Below, in pieces: positions 21,818 through 32,389 of a stretch of DNA of 64,000 bases. Source of the stretch: Chelonoidis abingdonii (taxonomy: Eukaryota; Chordata; Testudines; Testudinidae); contig NC_133772.1 in NCBI RefSeq assembly GCF_003597395.2, positions 145,754,215 through 145,818,214 on the forward strand. The letters run 5' to 3'. Numbering within the stretch: the stretch's first letter is position 1; each line of letters starts with the position of its first letter. The notes under the pieces are model-generated. The model was not told the origin of the DNA. It made no database searches and saw only the letters and a program-made list of their open reading frames with translations. The translations under genes were made by a program, and so were the position numbers.

Positions 21818-23160
21818 ATTTGTGCCCATTCCCTAAGGAATGGCCACGAATAGTCACTTGGGGAGTCGGTGTACTTATTTGTGTGTTGTTTGTTATTTTT
21901 CTTCATTGGTGGTTGGGTTAACTAAGGGATATGAAAATAATGCCTTTATTCGCTGTGCTTATGAAATGAAAGCCCGTATGCCAGCACTGATAACATTTCA
22001 TGTTGGGTATGCTTTTTGATGCCAGTAGATAGTCACCGAGGTCTTCCCATGATCCCCATACCTCTTAGACCTATGAATATGACATGGACTCCTCAGGCTT
22101 TAATAGATACCTTACGATGTGGAAGCGACCTGGTGAGTGGTGCTTCCTGGGCTCAGGAAATGTGCCTGTAGGAGTTAGCAATTGTAAAGCCTATTTTAAT
22201 GGAACCCATTTTGGTGAAAGACGGGGATCTGATTGTACTCTTGTACAAGGTTTACCCTGACCTGGAAAGTCCTGGTATGTTTTCCCTGCTAACTTTTGCA
22301 GCTTGTTTAATTGGTTGGTATTGGATAAACCTCGTGGGTTTACCAAAATAGGTTGCATTGTAGCACCAGATCTATCACACACTAATTGCACCGCAGTGCT
22401 GGAGCGTTTAGAGATCATTTGCATACGCTGTATAAAAAAGCATTCTTTTAATTCTTCGGGTACCGAGTACTCTGTGTGTCAGTGTATTGATAATGCTACT
22501 AATAGTTTTCACGGTCTCTCTGCCTGGACTGGATGGTATTACAAACCCCAATATACTGCATCTGTTATATCTAATCCCTTGTTTGGAATCTGTTGGGTTT
22601 GTGAAGAAAAGGCTTATTTAAGCTTGCCTGTCTCCCGGAAGGGGTCATGCTATTTGGCCTGCTTAGACCCCCTGACCTATATCGAGATCACCTTCCTTCT
22701 GGACGTTTAAGAAATGTGCGAGGTGCCAAGGAAGATGTTGACTGGTCTCGACCCCTTACCTGGAAAGCACTTAATGATTGGACAGGAACCTGTGCAGCCT
22801 TTTTCTTTGCATGTGGAGGTGCACTTACCATATAGGGCAGGTATAATGAGATTACAAGGAGTGTTAGAAATAATGGCTAATACGAACTTACTGGTGAGGC
22901 CTTCATTGATCTGGCCACCTGAGCAAAACAGCTTAGGCAAATGGTTCTTCAAAAAGTAGAATGGCTCTGGACATTTTGTTAGCCTCACAAGGAGGGACAT
23001 GTGCCTTAATAGGACAAGAATGTTGCGTATATATTCCTAATGTTTATAACGCCACATGGGAGAGGCAAAAAATCTTGAAAAAATTGCAAGGGATCATGGA
23101 GGAAAGCGACCCAGCTGGAACTCCTGGTGGAGTGAATATTATTTAGCTGGTTGCCTGATT
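21818..23160 (+). pseudogene. env: ERV envelope (env), surface and transmembrane parts
   Basis: Degraded envelope. A surface-subunit piece rich in cysteines is open over 22303-22710. A transmembrane-subunit piece is open over 22961-23146 and carries the CX6CC disulfide motif at 23010-23036 that is shared by gamma-type envelopes. Stops and frameshifts separate the parts, so no full envelope can be made. No host-gene use (such as a syncytin) is suggested because no full-length frame survives. Confidence 0.75.
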
Positions 23161-23371
23161 AGGTGGAGGGCTACATAATCTGGCTTAAAAGTAATGCTGC
23201 TTATTATTTGCTGGCTTTTATTGCTTTATGTAATACATAAGGTGTGGATGCTGTGTGGGTGCTCAACTATTGTAAAGAAGCCCCCAGGGTTTAAAAGGCA
23301 CCTACCAGGTAGTAAATCCTCAATATATATAAATTGATATGTGTCCCAAGAGTCCCCTCTTCGGGTGGCCT

Positions 23372-23393
23372 CTAGGGGGACAACAGGGGAGAT
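23372..23393 (+). promoter_or_regulatory. ERV polypurine tract
   Basis: The purine-rich stretch AGGGGGAcaacAGGGGAGA sits immediately 5' of the 3' LTR start at 23394, the place where plus-strand DNA synthesis is primed in retroviruses. Confidence 0.65.
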
Positions 23394-23800
23394 TGATAGG
23401 ATGCTTAAAAGTGAGCCCGAAGGCCCACAAGATAGGCTGAGCAGGTGATCGCATACGCTTGATGGCATTGAACAAGGCGGGGCTCAGAAGGTGGACGAAT
23501 GAATCAGCAAGCAGGAGCTGGGTGGAGAAAACCCACCCACCCCTTGCCTCTCCAAGCTTGGGAAGTGCTGATAAAAAAAATTCTCAGTGCTGATAAGGTA
23601 AGCTGCTTGTGCAGCGCCCAGGAACTGCTCAAGGCCATGAATTTTGTAATCAAATGCTTCACCAGGTGCCGTTAATTAAGCGCAGGCAATTAAATGCTTT
23701 AACTTTGTGATGTACCTCTACTTGCTTATATAAATTATGTGCTTCTATTGAGAAAGTGGGGGGGCTGGTATACTCTGGTTGCTCTGTTGGAGAATGGGCT
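23394..23800 (+). repeat. ERV 3' LTR, first part
   Basis: Begins TGATAGGATGC and matches the 5' LTR halves. It is interrupted at about 23800 by the DIRS element. The remainder is 29945-30065. Confidence 0.88.
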
Positions 23801-23802
23801 TT

Positions 23803-24030
23803 TCTTCTTCGAGATGCTTGCTCTCATATGCACATATCCTTCTGTTACGTGTGTGCGCGCTGCGTGCACCGTCGTGTCAGAAGATTTTTACTCCCTAGCA
23901 ACACTCGGTGAACCGGTCGACTGGGGCGCCCCCTGAATGAGTGGTGGCCGGCTATGGCCAGATATATATCCTGCCGACGTCCAGCCACCCTTCAGTTCCT
24001 TCTTACTGCCCGTGTTGGTCGCTCTGGATG
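23803..24030 (+). repeat. DIRS left inverted terminal repeat
   Basis: Complementary to 29701-29942. Shared text includes agatttttactccctagcaa, caacactcggtg and cagccacccttca. It lacks the outermost gttactcacctttgtaac block that ends the right repeat, so the two ends are not the same length. Confidence 0.85.
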
Positions 24031-24369
24031 AACAGTGGAGCGTGGCTTAGCTGCTCTCATACTTCCAACTAGCTACTCGGGTAGTATCTCGAGTGTATAT
24101 AGTTATATAGTTATAATCCTTTAATATATATTATTATATACTTATATGTTTTTTCTTTACTAGCATAGTTAGTTTTAGTAATAGTTAGCGGGGTTTCGGG
24201 GAGTAGCCCCCTTCCCGCAAAGGTCTGCCCGGAGCCCATGCCCTGCTCACTGGTTTTTAAACCGCTGTGCGCTCGGTCCTGCCAACAAGCCAATGCCGCC
24301 AGATTCCACACGACTCCTGTTTGAGGTGCCTCAGGGAATCGCACTTTCACAGCTAGACTGCCCATTTGC

Positions 24370-26680
24370 AGGCTTTTAAGCCGAGAGAACAAAATGGAGT
24401 AGGCGGGACTTTTCACTTACCCTCCACCTTCGGCAGCGACGAATGCTGGCCCACTCTTGGCGGGCAGAAGCGCCTCCCTGGCACCAAGACCCCGCCGGGC
24501 ACTGCAAGGCCTACCTCAACACTGGCCGTCGCTGGCACTGAAGTCGACTCGGCAAACACGCTCCCTCTCTCCGAGGTCGGTAGAGAAAGCCCACGGACTC
24601 CTCCTGCAAACAGTGCCTGACAGCTCCCCTGGCGCGCGCCATGGGGTTGAGCTCCCTGCTGCCTGCTGCTTCCGTGCAACTGCAACCGCAGCCAGAGAGC
24701 TCGTCTAAGTCGGATTGCCGCGCGAGACGACTTGCAGTCATAAACCTGCAGAGGCAACGCTGACGTCAGGCACCTGTTGATTCCGGTTCCCACAGCGGGC
24801 ATTCAAATCCAGTGCCTGACAGCTCCCGGCATACGCGCCATGGTTGAGCTTCCTGCTCCTGCTGCTTCCGTGCCAACCAGGCACTGCAACCAGAGGCTCG
24901 TCTAATCAGATCGCCCGGCGCCATCACCTTGCCGAGGACACCGACAATTGTTCGGGCACCGGGACCGTCGATTCCCGGTTCCACAAGGGCCGTCGAATCC
25001 AGTGGCCTTGACTGCTCCCCGCGTGTCACGCCATGACTTGCGCGTCTGAGCTCCTGCTCCTGCTGCTTCCGTGCAACTGCGCACCACAGACAGCCAGGAA
25101 GCCTGTCTAAGTCGGATCGCCCGCACGCACGGCACCGACACCCTGCCAGGCACTGACCCGACGTCGGCAAACGTTGATCCACCCATCCGTCCCATGAGGG
25201 TCGTCGAATCCGGTCCGCTGACAGCTCCATCCGGTATGCGCTGTGGTTGAGCTTACTGTTCCCTCCCCTCTGGGACATTCCCAAGGCGCGCGAGGGATCT
25301 TCATTGCCATGACAGAGTAGATGCTGTCTGAACCCCCAGCACCACCGAGGTGCGGGTATACAGTCTCTTGGCAAGCCTCCCTTGATATGGACCATTCTCT
25401 CTGTCGGCACAGGCAGAGCAGCACCATTCATGATCAATGGTCCTACAGATGCTCCAGGTCCCCGTTGGGCAGTCCCTTGCTCCCTGGTGACGCGCACTTG
25501 CAAGTCCGATGCTGTCTCATCCTCGGCACTCACCCAGTCGGGTGTCCCGTTTCACTGACCCGCTAAATCTCGGGGCACCGTTCCCGGCTGCACCGGCACC
25601 AGCTACAGGCAACCGTGACTCTCGTAGCCGCTTCCCTTGACCTCGAGATTGGCTCAAGTACGACCTCCCCGACGCATCCCGCTCTGGTAGTGCAGGTCCG
25701 GATCTCGTTCCAGTACTGGTACGCCTTCCGGTACATTATAGGTCCCGGTGCCGAGTGTTGGGCAAAGGTCATGGTAAGGTCAGAAGACTCTGCCCATGAT
25801 TTTTTCAGCACCTCCATGCCATCCGGACACGCATCAGTGTCTTCCCACACGGACAGCTCTTTTGCTCAGAGACGCGATTCTGATGTGCCCACCACAACAA
25901 TCTGAGAGTCCTTCAGGACCCTCCTAAGGAGGGTAGCACTCAATGTGGACCTCCAGGTGCAGGAGGTTCCCGGAGGTAGGGGACCCGGGTAGTAGACATT
26001 CTATCGGCAGTTGCCCCCCATTAGAGGGGACCTACCCGATTTATATTCGGACTATCCAGAATGAAATGCCAATATTCTATGGAGGGTACGACTACTTGTA
26101 TGTCTGTCTCCTCTCCTGTTCACCTAGTCATTCAGAGTCCGTTAAGGAAAGGGAATGGCATGACCAGCAGGCGCCAGCCCCGAAATTGAAGGAGGCTAGG
26201 CGAATGACCCTACTCAGCCGCAAGGTGTACTCTGCAGGGGCCTTATAGCTCTGCGTGGCAAATCAACAAGCCTTGCTTAGCCCCTAGAATTATAACACCT
26301 GGATGGCGGTGGATATGTTTATGGAGCTTTTCCATCAAGACTCCTGCCAAGAATTCACTGCCCTCTTGAAGGAAGGGAAAAAGGTGGCCAGAGCTTCCCT
26401 CCAGGCCTCGTTACCATGAGGAGCATCTCATGGCTTCAGGTTTCAAACCTCCGGCCGGAGCGGCAGTATACCATTCACGACTTACCATTTGATGGTAAAG
26501 GCCTCTTTGCGGCGAAGTCAACCCCAGGCTGCAAAGCCTGAAGGGCAACAGGATCCTAATGCGCTCTCTCGGTGTGCATACACCGACGACCTAACGCAGG
26601 CCCTTCTGTCCCCAGCCACACCGCCGTACTCTGTGCCTAGCCACAGATAGGACTTTGGCAGACGGCACGGCCGAGGTGGT
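24370..26680 (+). pseudogene. DIRS 5' region (gag-like), degenerate
   Basis: GC-rich, with no complete frame. It lies where DIRS elements carry a gag-like ORF, but no domain is recognised. It contains the tandem repeat at 24600-25290. Confidence 0.45.
24600..25290 (+). repeat. Tandem repeat of about 190-200 bp in the DIRS element
   Basis: The phrase tgcctgacagctccc, a gcgccatgg-like spacer, ttgagct, then cctgctgcttccgtgc recurs near 24612, 24812, 25000 and (partly) 25218. That is about 3.5 units, each diverged from the next. Confidence 0.7.
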
Positions 26681-26822
26681 TGCAGATGACCGTCAGGACC
26701 CCTAGAGGGCCAAGATCGAGGTCCCTCGCAATCACCACCGGGACCAAAGACGAACTTTCGAAGGTGCGCCCGAGGGCGGCGTACCAGTTACAGGCGGGAT
26801 CCCACTCCTACTTCCTCTTGGC

Positions 26823-28060
26823 GTGGTCCCAGTTAACTCCAGTTCACTGGCTCCTACACATGGTGAAGTATGGGTACCACCTCCAATTTGTTCCAACCCT
26901 GTCCCTCTTCAGGGACTCCTCTCAAGAGCAATTCCTCTTACAAGAGGTGCAGACGCCGATGGACGAAAGGGGCAAGGGGCTTTACTCTCGTTATTCCGTA
27001 ATCTCCAACTTGTACGGCGGTCTCAGACCTATCCTAGACCTACGAGGACTCAACCAGTTTATGATAAGGTTGAAGTTCTGCATGGTATCCCTGGGAACCA
27101 TTATCTCGTCTTTGGATCCTGGAGACTGGTGTGCCGCCCTTGATATGAAGGATGCATACTTTCACATTGCCATCTTCCTTCTGCACAGGAGATACTTCCA
27201 CTTTCTAGCCAACCATCAGTACTTCCAGTTTACGGTCATGCTGTTTGGCCTTTCTACAGTCCCACGGGCATTAACCAAGTGTAGGCCGTAGTCGCCACCC
27301 ACCTCCGCCGACGTCAGATATGCGTTTTCCATATCTGGACGATTGGCTTATTCGAGGAGACTCCGAGACACAAGTCACTCAGCTTGTGGGCATCGTCAAG
27401 GACCTATTCACATGTCTAGGCCTGATGATCACTGTGGAAACATCCACTCTGGTTCCCACGCAGAGGTTAAACTTCCTAGGAGCTATCCTGGACTCCGACC
27501 TAGCTGGAGCCAGCTTACCACAGCCGCGGTTTCAGGCGATGGCATCAATCATCCGCGGTCTGCAGACTTTCCCAATGACCTTGGCTTGCACTTGTCTCGG
27601 TCTCCTGAGTCCCATGGCTGCCTGCAACTTTGTAACCAAACACGCCAAGCTCCGCCTCTGTCCTCTCCAAGTTTGGCTCAAATCGGCGTACCGCCCGGAC
27701 AGGGGCCCAATGGTCACGATAGTCACCATTCCCTCGAGCACCCTAGGCTCCCTAGAATGGTGGCTAACTCCCTCCCTGGTGTGGCAGGGATGCCATTCCA
27801 TCCGCCCCAGCCCTCACTGTCCCTGACGACGGATGCGTCATCTCTCGGCTCAGGTGCTCACCTCAGGTCACCTTTCGAGCTTAAGGCCTTGGTCTTCTCA
27901 GGAGCTGGCGTTCCACATCAATGTCCAAAATGAGAGCAGTCCGCCTGGCGTGCCAGGGGTTCCAGCAGCAGCTGCGAGGCCGTGGTGTCTCAGTGTTTAC
28001 AGCCAACACAACGGCCATGTGCTACATAAACAACCCTGGGAGGGACATGGTCCTCCTCCT
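26823..28060 (+). pseudogene. DIRS reverse transcriptase and RNase H
   Basis: RT text includes LRPILDLRGLNQFM (about 27020), ALDMKDAYFHIAI (about 27136) and the catalytic YLDD at 27332-27343, which sits in a different frame from the preceding block. RNase H follows with LTTDASSLGSGAHL (about 27820) and FTANTTAMCYIN (about 28000). At least two frame changes and several stops. Confidence 0.85.
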
Positions 28061-28699
28061 TTTGTCAGGAGGCCATCCATCTCTGGACTTTTGCATAGCC
28101 CACTCGATAAATCTGGTAGCATCCTTTTCTCCCAGGCGTTCGGAACGCCTTGGCGCTTCGACTCAGCAGGTCTTTCCTGTCTCACGAGTGGTCGCTCTGC
28201 CCGATGTGATGCATTCTGTTGCCAGAAGTGGGGATTTTTCCCACATGGACCTGTTCGCTTACCGCAAGAACAGGAAATGTCCGAGGTTCTGCTCCTTCCA
28301 AGGTCTCTCCCTGGGATCGATCTCGGAGACGCTTTCCTCATGCCGTGGAAGGGCCAACTCCTTTATGCCTTCCCACCGTTTCCCCCCTGGCTCATGGGTC
28401 CTGCTCAAACTTCGCAGGGGCAGGGCGCGCATCATCATGATCACTCCAGCGTGGTCCAGGCAGCACTGATACACCACGTTGCTCGGACCTGTCAATAGCC
28501 AACCCAATTACCCTGCCACTCCACCCAGACCTCATACCTCAGGACCACGGCAGACTTCGCCACCCCGGACCTGCAGTCTCTTCACCTCACGGTGTGGCTG
28601 CTGCGTGACTAAATCGGGGTAGCAGGAAGCCTTCCCACCTGGTCAACGTACCTGGCCAGTGGAAGCGTTTCTCCTACAGGTGCGAAACGCTTGATCTTA

Positions 28700-29661
28700 C
28701 TCCTGCTGAGGTCTCGATCCCCTCTATTTTGGACTACCCTCTGGCCTACAAAAGCAGGGCCTAGCGGTGTCATCGCTGAGGGTACACTTGGCAGCCATCT
28801 CTACCTTCCACCCAGGCTAAGGTGGTCGTTCTGTGTTCTCACACTCTATGGTTTCGAGGTTCCTCAAGGGCTTGGAGCGCTTACACCCTCAGGTACGCCG
28901 CCCAGCCCCAACCTGGGACCTCAACCTGGTTTTAACCAGACTTATGTCTCCTCCCATTCGAGCCGTTAGCGACCTGCTCGCTGCTATACCTGTCTTGGAA
29001 GACAGCTTTCCTCGTAGCCATTACATCGGCCAGACAAGTCTCCGAGCTCAGGGCTCTTACGGTGGTTCCGCCATACACTATGTTCACAAAGACAAGGTGC
29101 AGTTACGACCACACCCGGCTTTCCTCCCTAAGGTGGTTTCGGCCTTTCATGTTAACCACACTCAACGCGATGGGGACAACAATTGCACTCCCTGGACGTC
29201 TGTAGAGCGCTCGCATTTATGTTGAGCGGACAAAACCATTTCGTAACACGCCCCAACTCTCGGTCGCAGTAGCAGACCGAAGGAAAGGCCTACCTGTTTC
29301 CTCTCAGAGGATCTCATCTTGGGTGATGACGTGCACCCGCACTTGTTATGATTTGGCTCACATTTCCCCAAGCCACATCACCATGCATTCTACCAGGGCT
29401 CAGGCTTCATCTGCCGCCTTGCTGGCTCGTGTACCTACCCACGAGATCTATCGCGCAGCTCCATGGTCCTCGGTCCATACCCTTGCTTCGCATTATGCTC
29501 TGGTTCAACAGTCAAGAGATGCTGCAGCCTCTGGCTCAGCAGTTTTACATTCTGCCATATTTCACTCCGACCCCACCGCCTACATAAGGCTTGGGAATCA
29601 CCTAACTGGAATGGATATGAGCAAGCACTCGAAGAAGAAAAGAGGTTACTCACCTTTGTAA
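28700..29661 (+). pseudogene. DIRS tyrosine recombinase
   Basis: The N-terminal part is split among frames from about 28700. The C-terminal 112 codons (29323-29661) are open and carry the catalytic HxxR (His-Ser-Thr-Arg, 29386-29397). They also carry the IYRAAPWSSVHTLASHY block with the tyrosine codon at 29494-29496. This enzyme would join the circular DNA intermediate to the target. Confidence 0.85.
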
Positions 29662-29700
29662 CTGTTGTTCTTCGAGATGTGTTGCTCATATCCATTCCAA
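29599..29700 (+). repeat. DIRS internal complementary region
   Basis: The first half (29599-29643, ending gcaagcactcgaagaagaaa) is the complement of the left outer end. The second half (29644-29700, ggttactcacctttgtaact onward) is the complement of the right outer end at 29886-29938. This is the circle-junction template that defines DIRS elements. Confidence 0.85.
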
Positions 29701-29942
29701 ACCCACCCTCCTTCTCCTCTGTCGGAGTAGCCGGCAAGAAGGAATTGAAGGGTGGCTGGGTCGGCAGGGGTATATATCCGGCGCCATAGCGGCACCATTC
29801 CAAGGGGTGCCCAGCCGACCCACCGAGTGTTGCTAGGGTAAAAATCTTCCGACAAACGTGCACGCAGCGTGCACACACCTAACTGGAATGGATATGAGCA
29901 ACACATCTCAAAGAACAACAGTTACAAAGGTGAGTAACCGTC
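29701..29942 (+). repeat. DIRS right inverted terminal repeat
   Basis: Inverted copy of the left terminal repeat, ending with cagttacaaaggtgagtaac and then host LTR text. Confidence 0.85.
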
Positions 29943-29944
29943 TT

Positions 29945-30065
29945 TTCTTTGTTGCTTGTGTGCATGCATCAATAAAGAACTTGGTTTCGGACTTTGCTGG
30001 GTTGCCTGTCTCTCTTGCGGTCAGACAACGAACCTGAAAAGTCTGGGATAAAGATAACCCTGACA
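29945..30065 (+). repeat. ERV 3' LTR, second part with poly(A) signal
   Basis: Resumes the LTR after the DIRS insertion. AATAAA at about 29971 is the retroviral poly(A) signal. It ends CCTGACA, followed by the right target duplication CTTT (30066-30069). Confidence 0.88.
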
Positions 30066-30069
30066 CTTT

Positions 30070-30660
30070 CATTATAGTTTGTGCAACTATTCACCTATGA
30101 AGTTAGTCATCCTCTCACATGCAAAGATGCATATCATTTTCTTTTTTGCTGCTTTATATGCAGTAATGTTACCTCATAGATAAGCCAAATGGACTGGTTC
30201 TTGATTAATAGGATTGTTCTGTTCCTACAACAAGAATGGCATTAATGCAGAGTTTGGCACAAGTCTGGCCTTCCTGAAATAAACATTTAAAAAAGAGATA
30301 AGGGGAAAAATCTTCCCCAGCCTGAATTTTTTAAAGTATATTTTGGTAATAACTTCCAAATCAGCAGGTGGGCATCCCTTAGAAGTCTGCAGTCCCACTT
30401 CTGGTTGGTTTTACTGCATTTGAGATCAATAATGACCTTGTCTCTTTTATAGCAGCATAAAGTATTATCTATCATACCTTCCTTCACTGCACCACACAGC
30501 CAGATGGGTTGGAGATAATGCTTGGGTTTTTTCAGTAAGGCAAGAGTTAAATATGTGCCATAGAACTAGAAATTGAGCCCGTATCTTTAGCTTGATAGAG
30601 TAAGGAGGATTTTTCCACATAATTTGTACAATAGAGTAATTTAAAAGTAGGAACTGAATA
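30070..30660. other. Non-coding stretch right of the provirus
   Basis: No coding region and no repeat recognised. Confidence 0.4.
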
Positions 30661-30664
30661 TAAG

Positions 30665-30795
30665 TTACGCTTTAGTCAAACACAAGTTACTGAGCTCGAT
30701 ACAAGGGTAACTGGGTAAAATATAATGGCCTGTGATATACAAGAGGTTAGACTAGGTGATCCAATGGTCCGTTTTGACCTTAAACACTACGAATT
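30665..30795 (+). repeat. CR1 LINE 3' end
   Basis: Text such as ggttagactaggtgatccaa followed by tggtccgttttgaccttaaa is the chelonian form of the CR1 3' tail. The same tail is found, split, at 54790-55392. Confidence 0.75.
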
Positions 30796-31354
30796 ATTTT
30801 TCTGGCAAAAATATACAGAAAAATGGTATAAAGCAGTTTACAGATTTGGCAGTAACATTCTATTGCTGTACTATATCTTATATCACAGTGCTGGGATGCC
30901 AAAACAATAGGGTAAATAAAAGAAAATAATACACTTTTTGAATACCCATTTATCACTAGAATTATATGAGTGAATTTGTAAATATATGTATGATTCTTGT
31001 AGTCAAGCTAAAGGAAATTACCGGAGTTGGAAATGTCAGATGATTCCTTTGATATCTTGCTGTTGTGTTGAAGATAACATTTTGCTTGATTGTTTATTAA
31101 TATAGTTTATTTTGTAAGTATTATTTGTTGTTATGCATTCCTATTTTTTACCGACAAACATCATTCTGCATGTGGAAAGGCACGCAAAATGCATGTTCCT
31201 ATCTAAAAGAGTATACTCACTATGTGTAAAAAACCCAAATAAAATAAAAACCCTATAGCTCAGTCAGTGTAACACACCCTTACAAACTATACATAGGAGT
31301 GACAGGCACCACACAACTACACAGAACAGCAAAATACAGCTCATATGATCAGTA

Positions 31355-31656
31355 TTGCCAGCTCATATGTTCAGTTGTCATGAATCAGGCCCTGCAAAAT
31401 TATGAGACTAGTTTAAAAATCATAAAGTTTATTTAAAATAATACATATTGAGTTTGTATTATTTGGCGTCATGCTTCTGAATCATTAGGACATGTTTGGG
31501 TCACATTTTAAGGTTTTTTTCTGGCACCATGAGGGCTAGAAACTTTGTTTTTTAATGAAAGCTGAGATACTCATGTAATCACATAAGTCTACGAGCTGCT
31601 ACTTTAATAAAAATATCAAATTCATGGGACTTGCAATAAAATCACAAGAGTTGGCA
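31355..31656 (-). repeat. Non-autonomous DNA-transposon-like repeat
   Basis: Reverse copy of the repeat at 38625-38790. It starts agtattgccagctcatatg and ends acaagagttggcaa, with GTTGCCAAC-type inverted termini. Confidence 0.55.
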
Positions 31657-31681
31657 AAACAGGCTAAGTGAATTATTGTAT

Positions 31682-31795
31682 GCAGTGTTGTAGCTGCGTC
31701 AGTCCCAGAATATTAGAGACACTATCTTTTAGTGGACCAACTTCTGTTAGTGAGGGAGAAAAGCTTTCAAACTTAAGAGTTCTTCCGGTCATTCT
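31682..31795 (+). repeat. Interspersed reptile repeat fragment
   Basis: The text tagctgcgtcagtcccagaa, tattagagac, agtggaccaacttctgttag and gagaaaagctttcaaac is recalled as a common interspersed repeat of turtle genomes. Family not assigned. Confidence 0.5.
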
Positions 31796-31899
31796 TGTCA
31801 CTTCAGGGAATGACAGTTTCATATTTAGGAGACTGAATATTGTACTTATTTGCATGTATCTCCCATAATCTACCAAGTCATAGGTAAACTCTCAGGTTA

Positions 31900-32250
31900 A
31901 GATTACTGGTTGTATTAATTAGATATACTTGTGTGCTGTGTACTTGGGGTTTCCATCCTTGACCACATTAGACTTTTCTTTAAATTTTCCATTGTTGCCA
32001 CCAGTGCACACTCCACTGACAGTAGCAAAGGTGGGAGCTTTAGTGTAGAGAGGATGCTGGTAACCATGTTTTAACCTCAGTGTTGTGTAGATCTCACCTG
32101 AGCAGTATTAAAACACTGACCGCCATCTACACTTGTATTCCCACTATTCCTGCCATTGTAGAGCTGGAATAGCAGGAAATCTTAACGGGAAAAAAAGAAA
32201 GATCTAGTGCAAATATAGCTTAACTATCTACTTTATATTCATGAATCAGT
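31900..32250. other. Short foldback-like non-coding DNA
   Basis: Contains phrases of a turtle foldback repeat (tttagtgtagagag and atctacactt) but no clean termini. No coding region. Confidence 0.3.
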
Positions 32251-32255
32251 ACACG

Positions 32256-32381
32256 TGTCTGATGAAGTGGGCTGTAGCCCACAAATGATTATGCTCAAAT
32301 AAATTTGTTAGTCTCTAAGGTGCCACAAGTACTCCTGTTCTTTTTGCGGATACAGACTAACACGGCTGCTACTCTGAAATA
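32256..32381 (+). repeat. Penelope-like repeat tail with relic hammerhead ribozyme core
   Basis: CTGATGA (32259-32265) is followed by a perfect 6-bp hairpin, gtgggc-tgta-gcccac (32267-32282). The following text is aaatg where the hammerhead core needs GAAA. Then comes gctcaaataaatttgttagt, ctctaaggtgccacaagtac and a tail ending ggctgctactctgaaat. The half-core plus stem II is the type I hammerhead layout reported in Penelope-like retroelements. The missing G makes this copy probably inactive. The family name is inferred. Confidence 0.65.
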
Positions 32382-32389
32382 CATCTTTA

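Larger units (their letters stand above)
23801..29944 (+). mobile_element. DIRS-type tyrosine-recombinase retrotransposon
   Basis: A 6.1-kb insertion inside the ERV 3' LTR; the LTR text (agaatggg, then ttctttgttgcttgtg) resumes on the far side. It has inverted terminal repeats (23803-24030 and 29701-29942), an internal complementary region just before the right repeat (29599-29700), RT with YLDD, RNase H, and a tyrosine recombinase in place of an integrase. There are no LTRs and no obvious target duplication, as expected for DIRS. Most frames are interrupted, but the recombinase C-terminus is open. Ends are accurate to within a few bases. Confidence 0.9.
10502..30065 (+). mobile_element. Gammaretrovirus-like endogenous retrovirus (provirus), nested and broken
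   Basis: The provirus starts TGATAG and ends CCTGACA, flanked by CTTT at 10498-10501 and 30066-30069, a 4-bp target duplication. The two LTRs share long stretches of text (gtgagcccgaaggcccacaa, tttgtaatcaaatgcttcac). Order on the plus strand is LTR, leader, gag, protease, reverse transcriptase, RNase H, integrase, env, polypurine tract, LTR. A Gmr1 Gypsy element sits in gag (12360-17727), a DIRS element sits in the 3' LTR (23801-29944), and 10774-11600 is inverted. Without inserts the provirus would be about 8 kb. Class I assignment rests on the single zinc knuckle, the gag start beginning Met-Gly-Gln, the capsid and RT text, and the CX6CC env. Many stops and frameshifts make it non-functional. 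Confidence 0.9.

Noticed and set aside
22303..23146. Possible captured syncytin-like envelope gene
   Set aside because: The envelope is split by stops and frameshifts with no full-length frame, so domestication is not supported.
24413..25850. Several open frames of 75-255 codons on the minus strand
   Set aside because: They lie antisense to the DIRS element in its GC-rich tandem repeat, with no recognisable domain.
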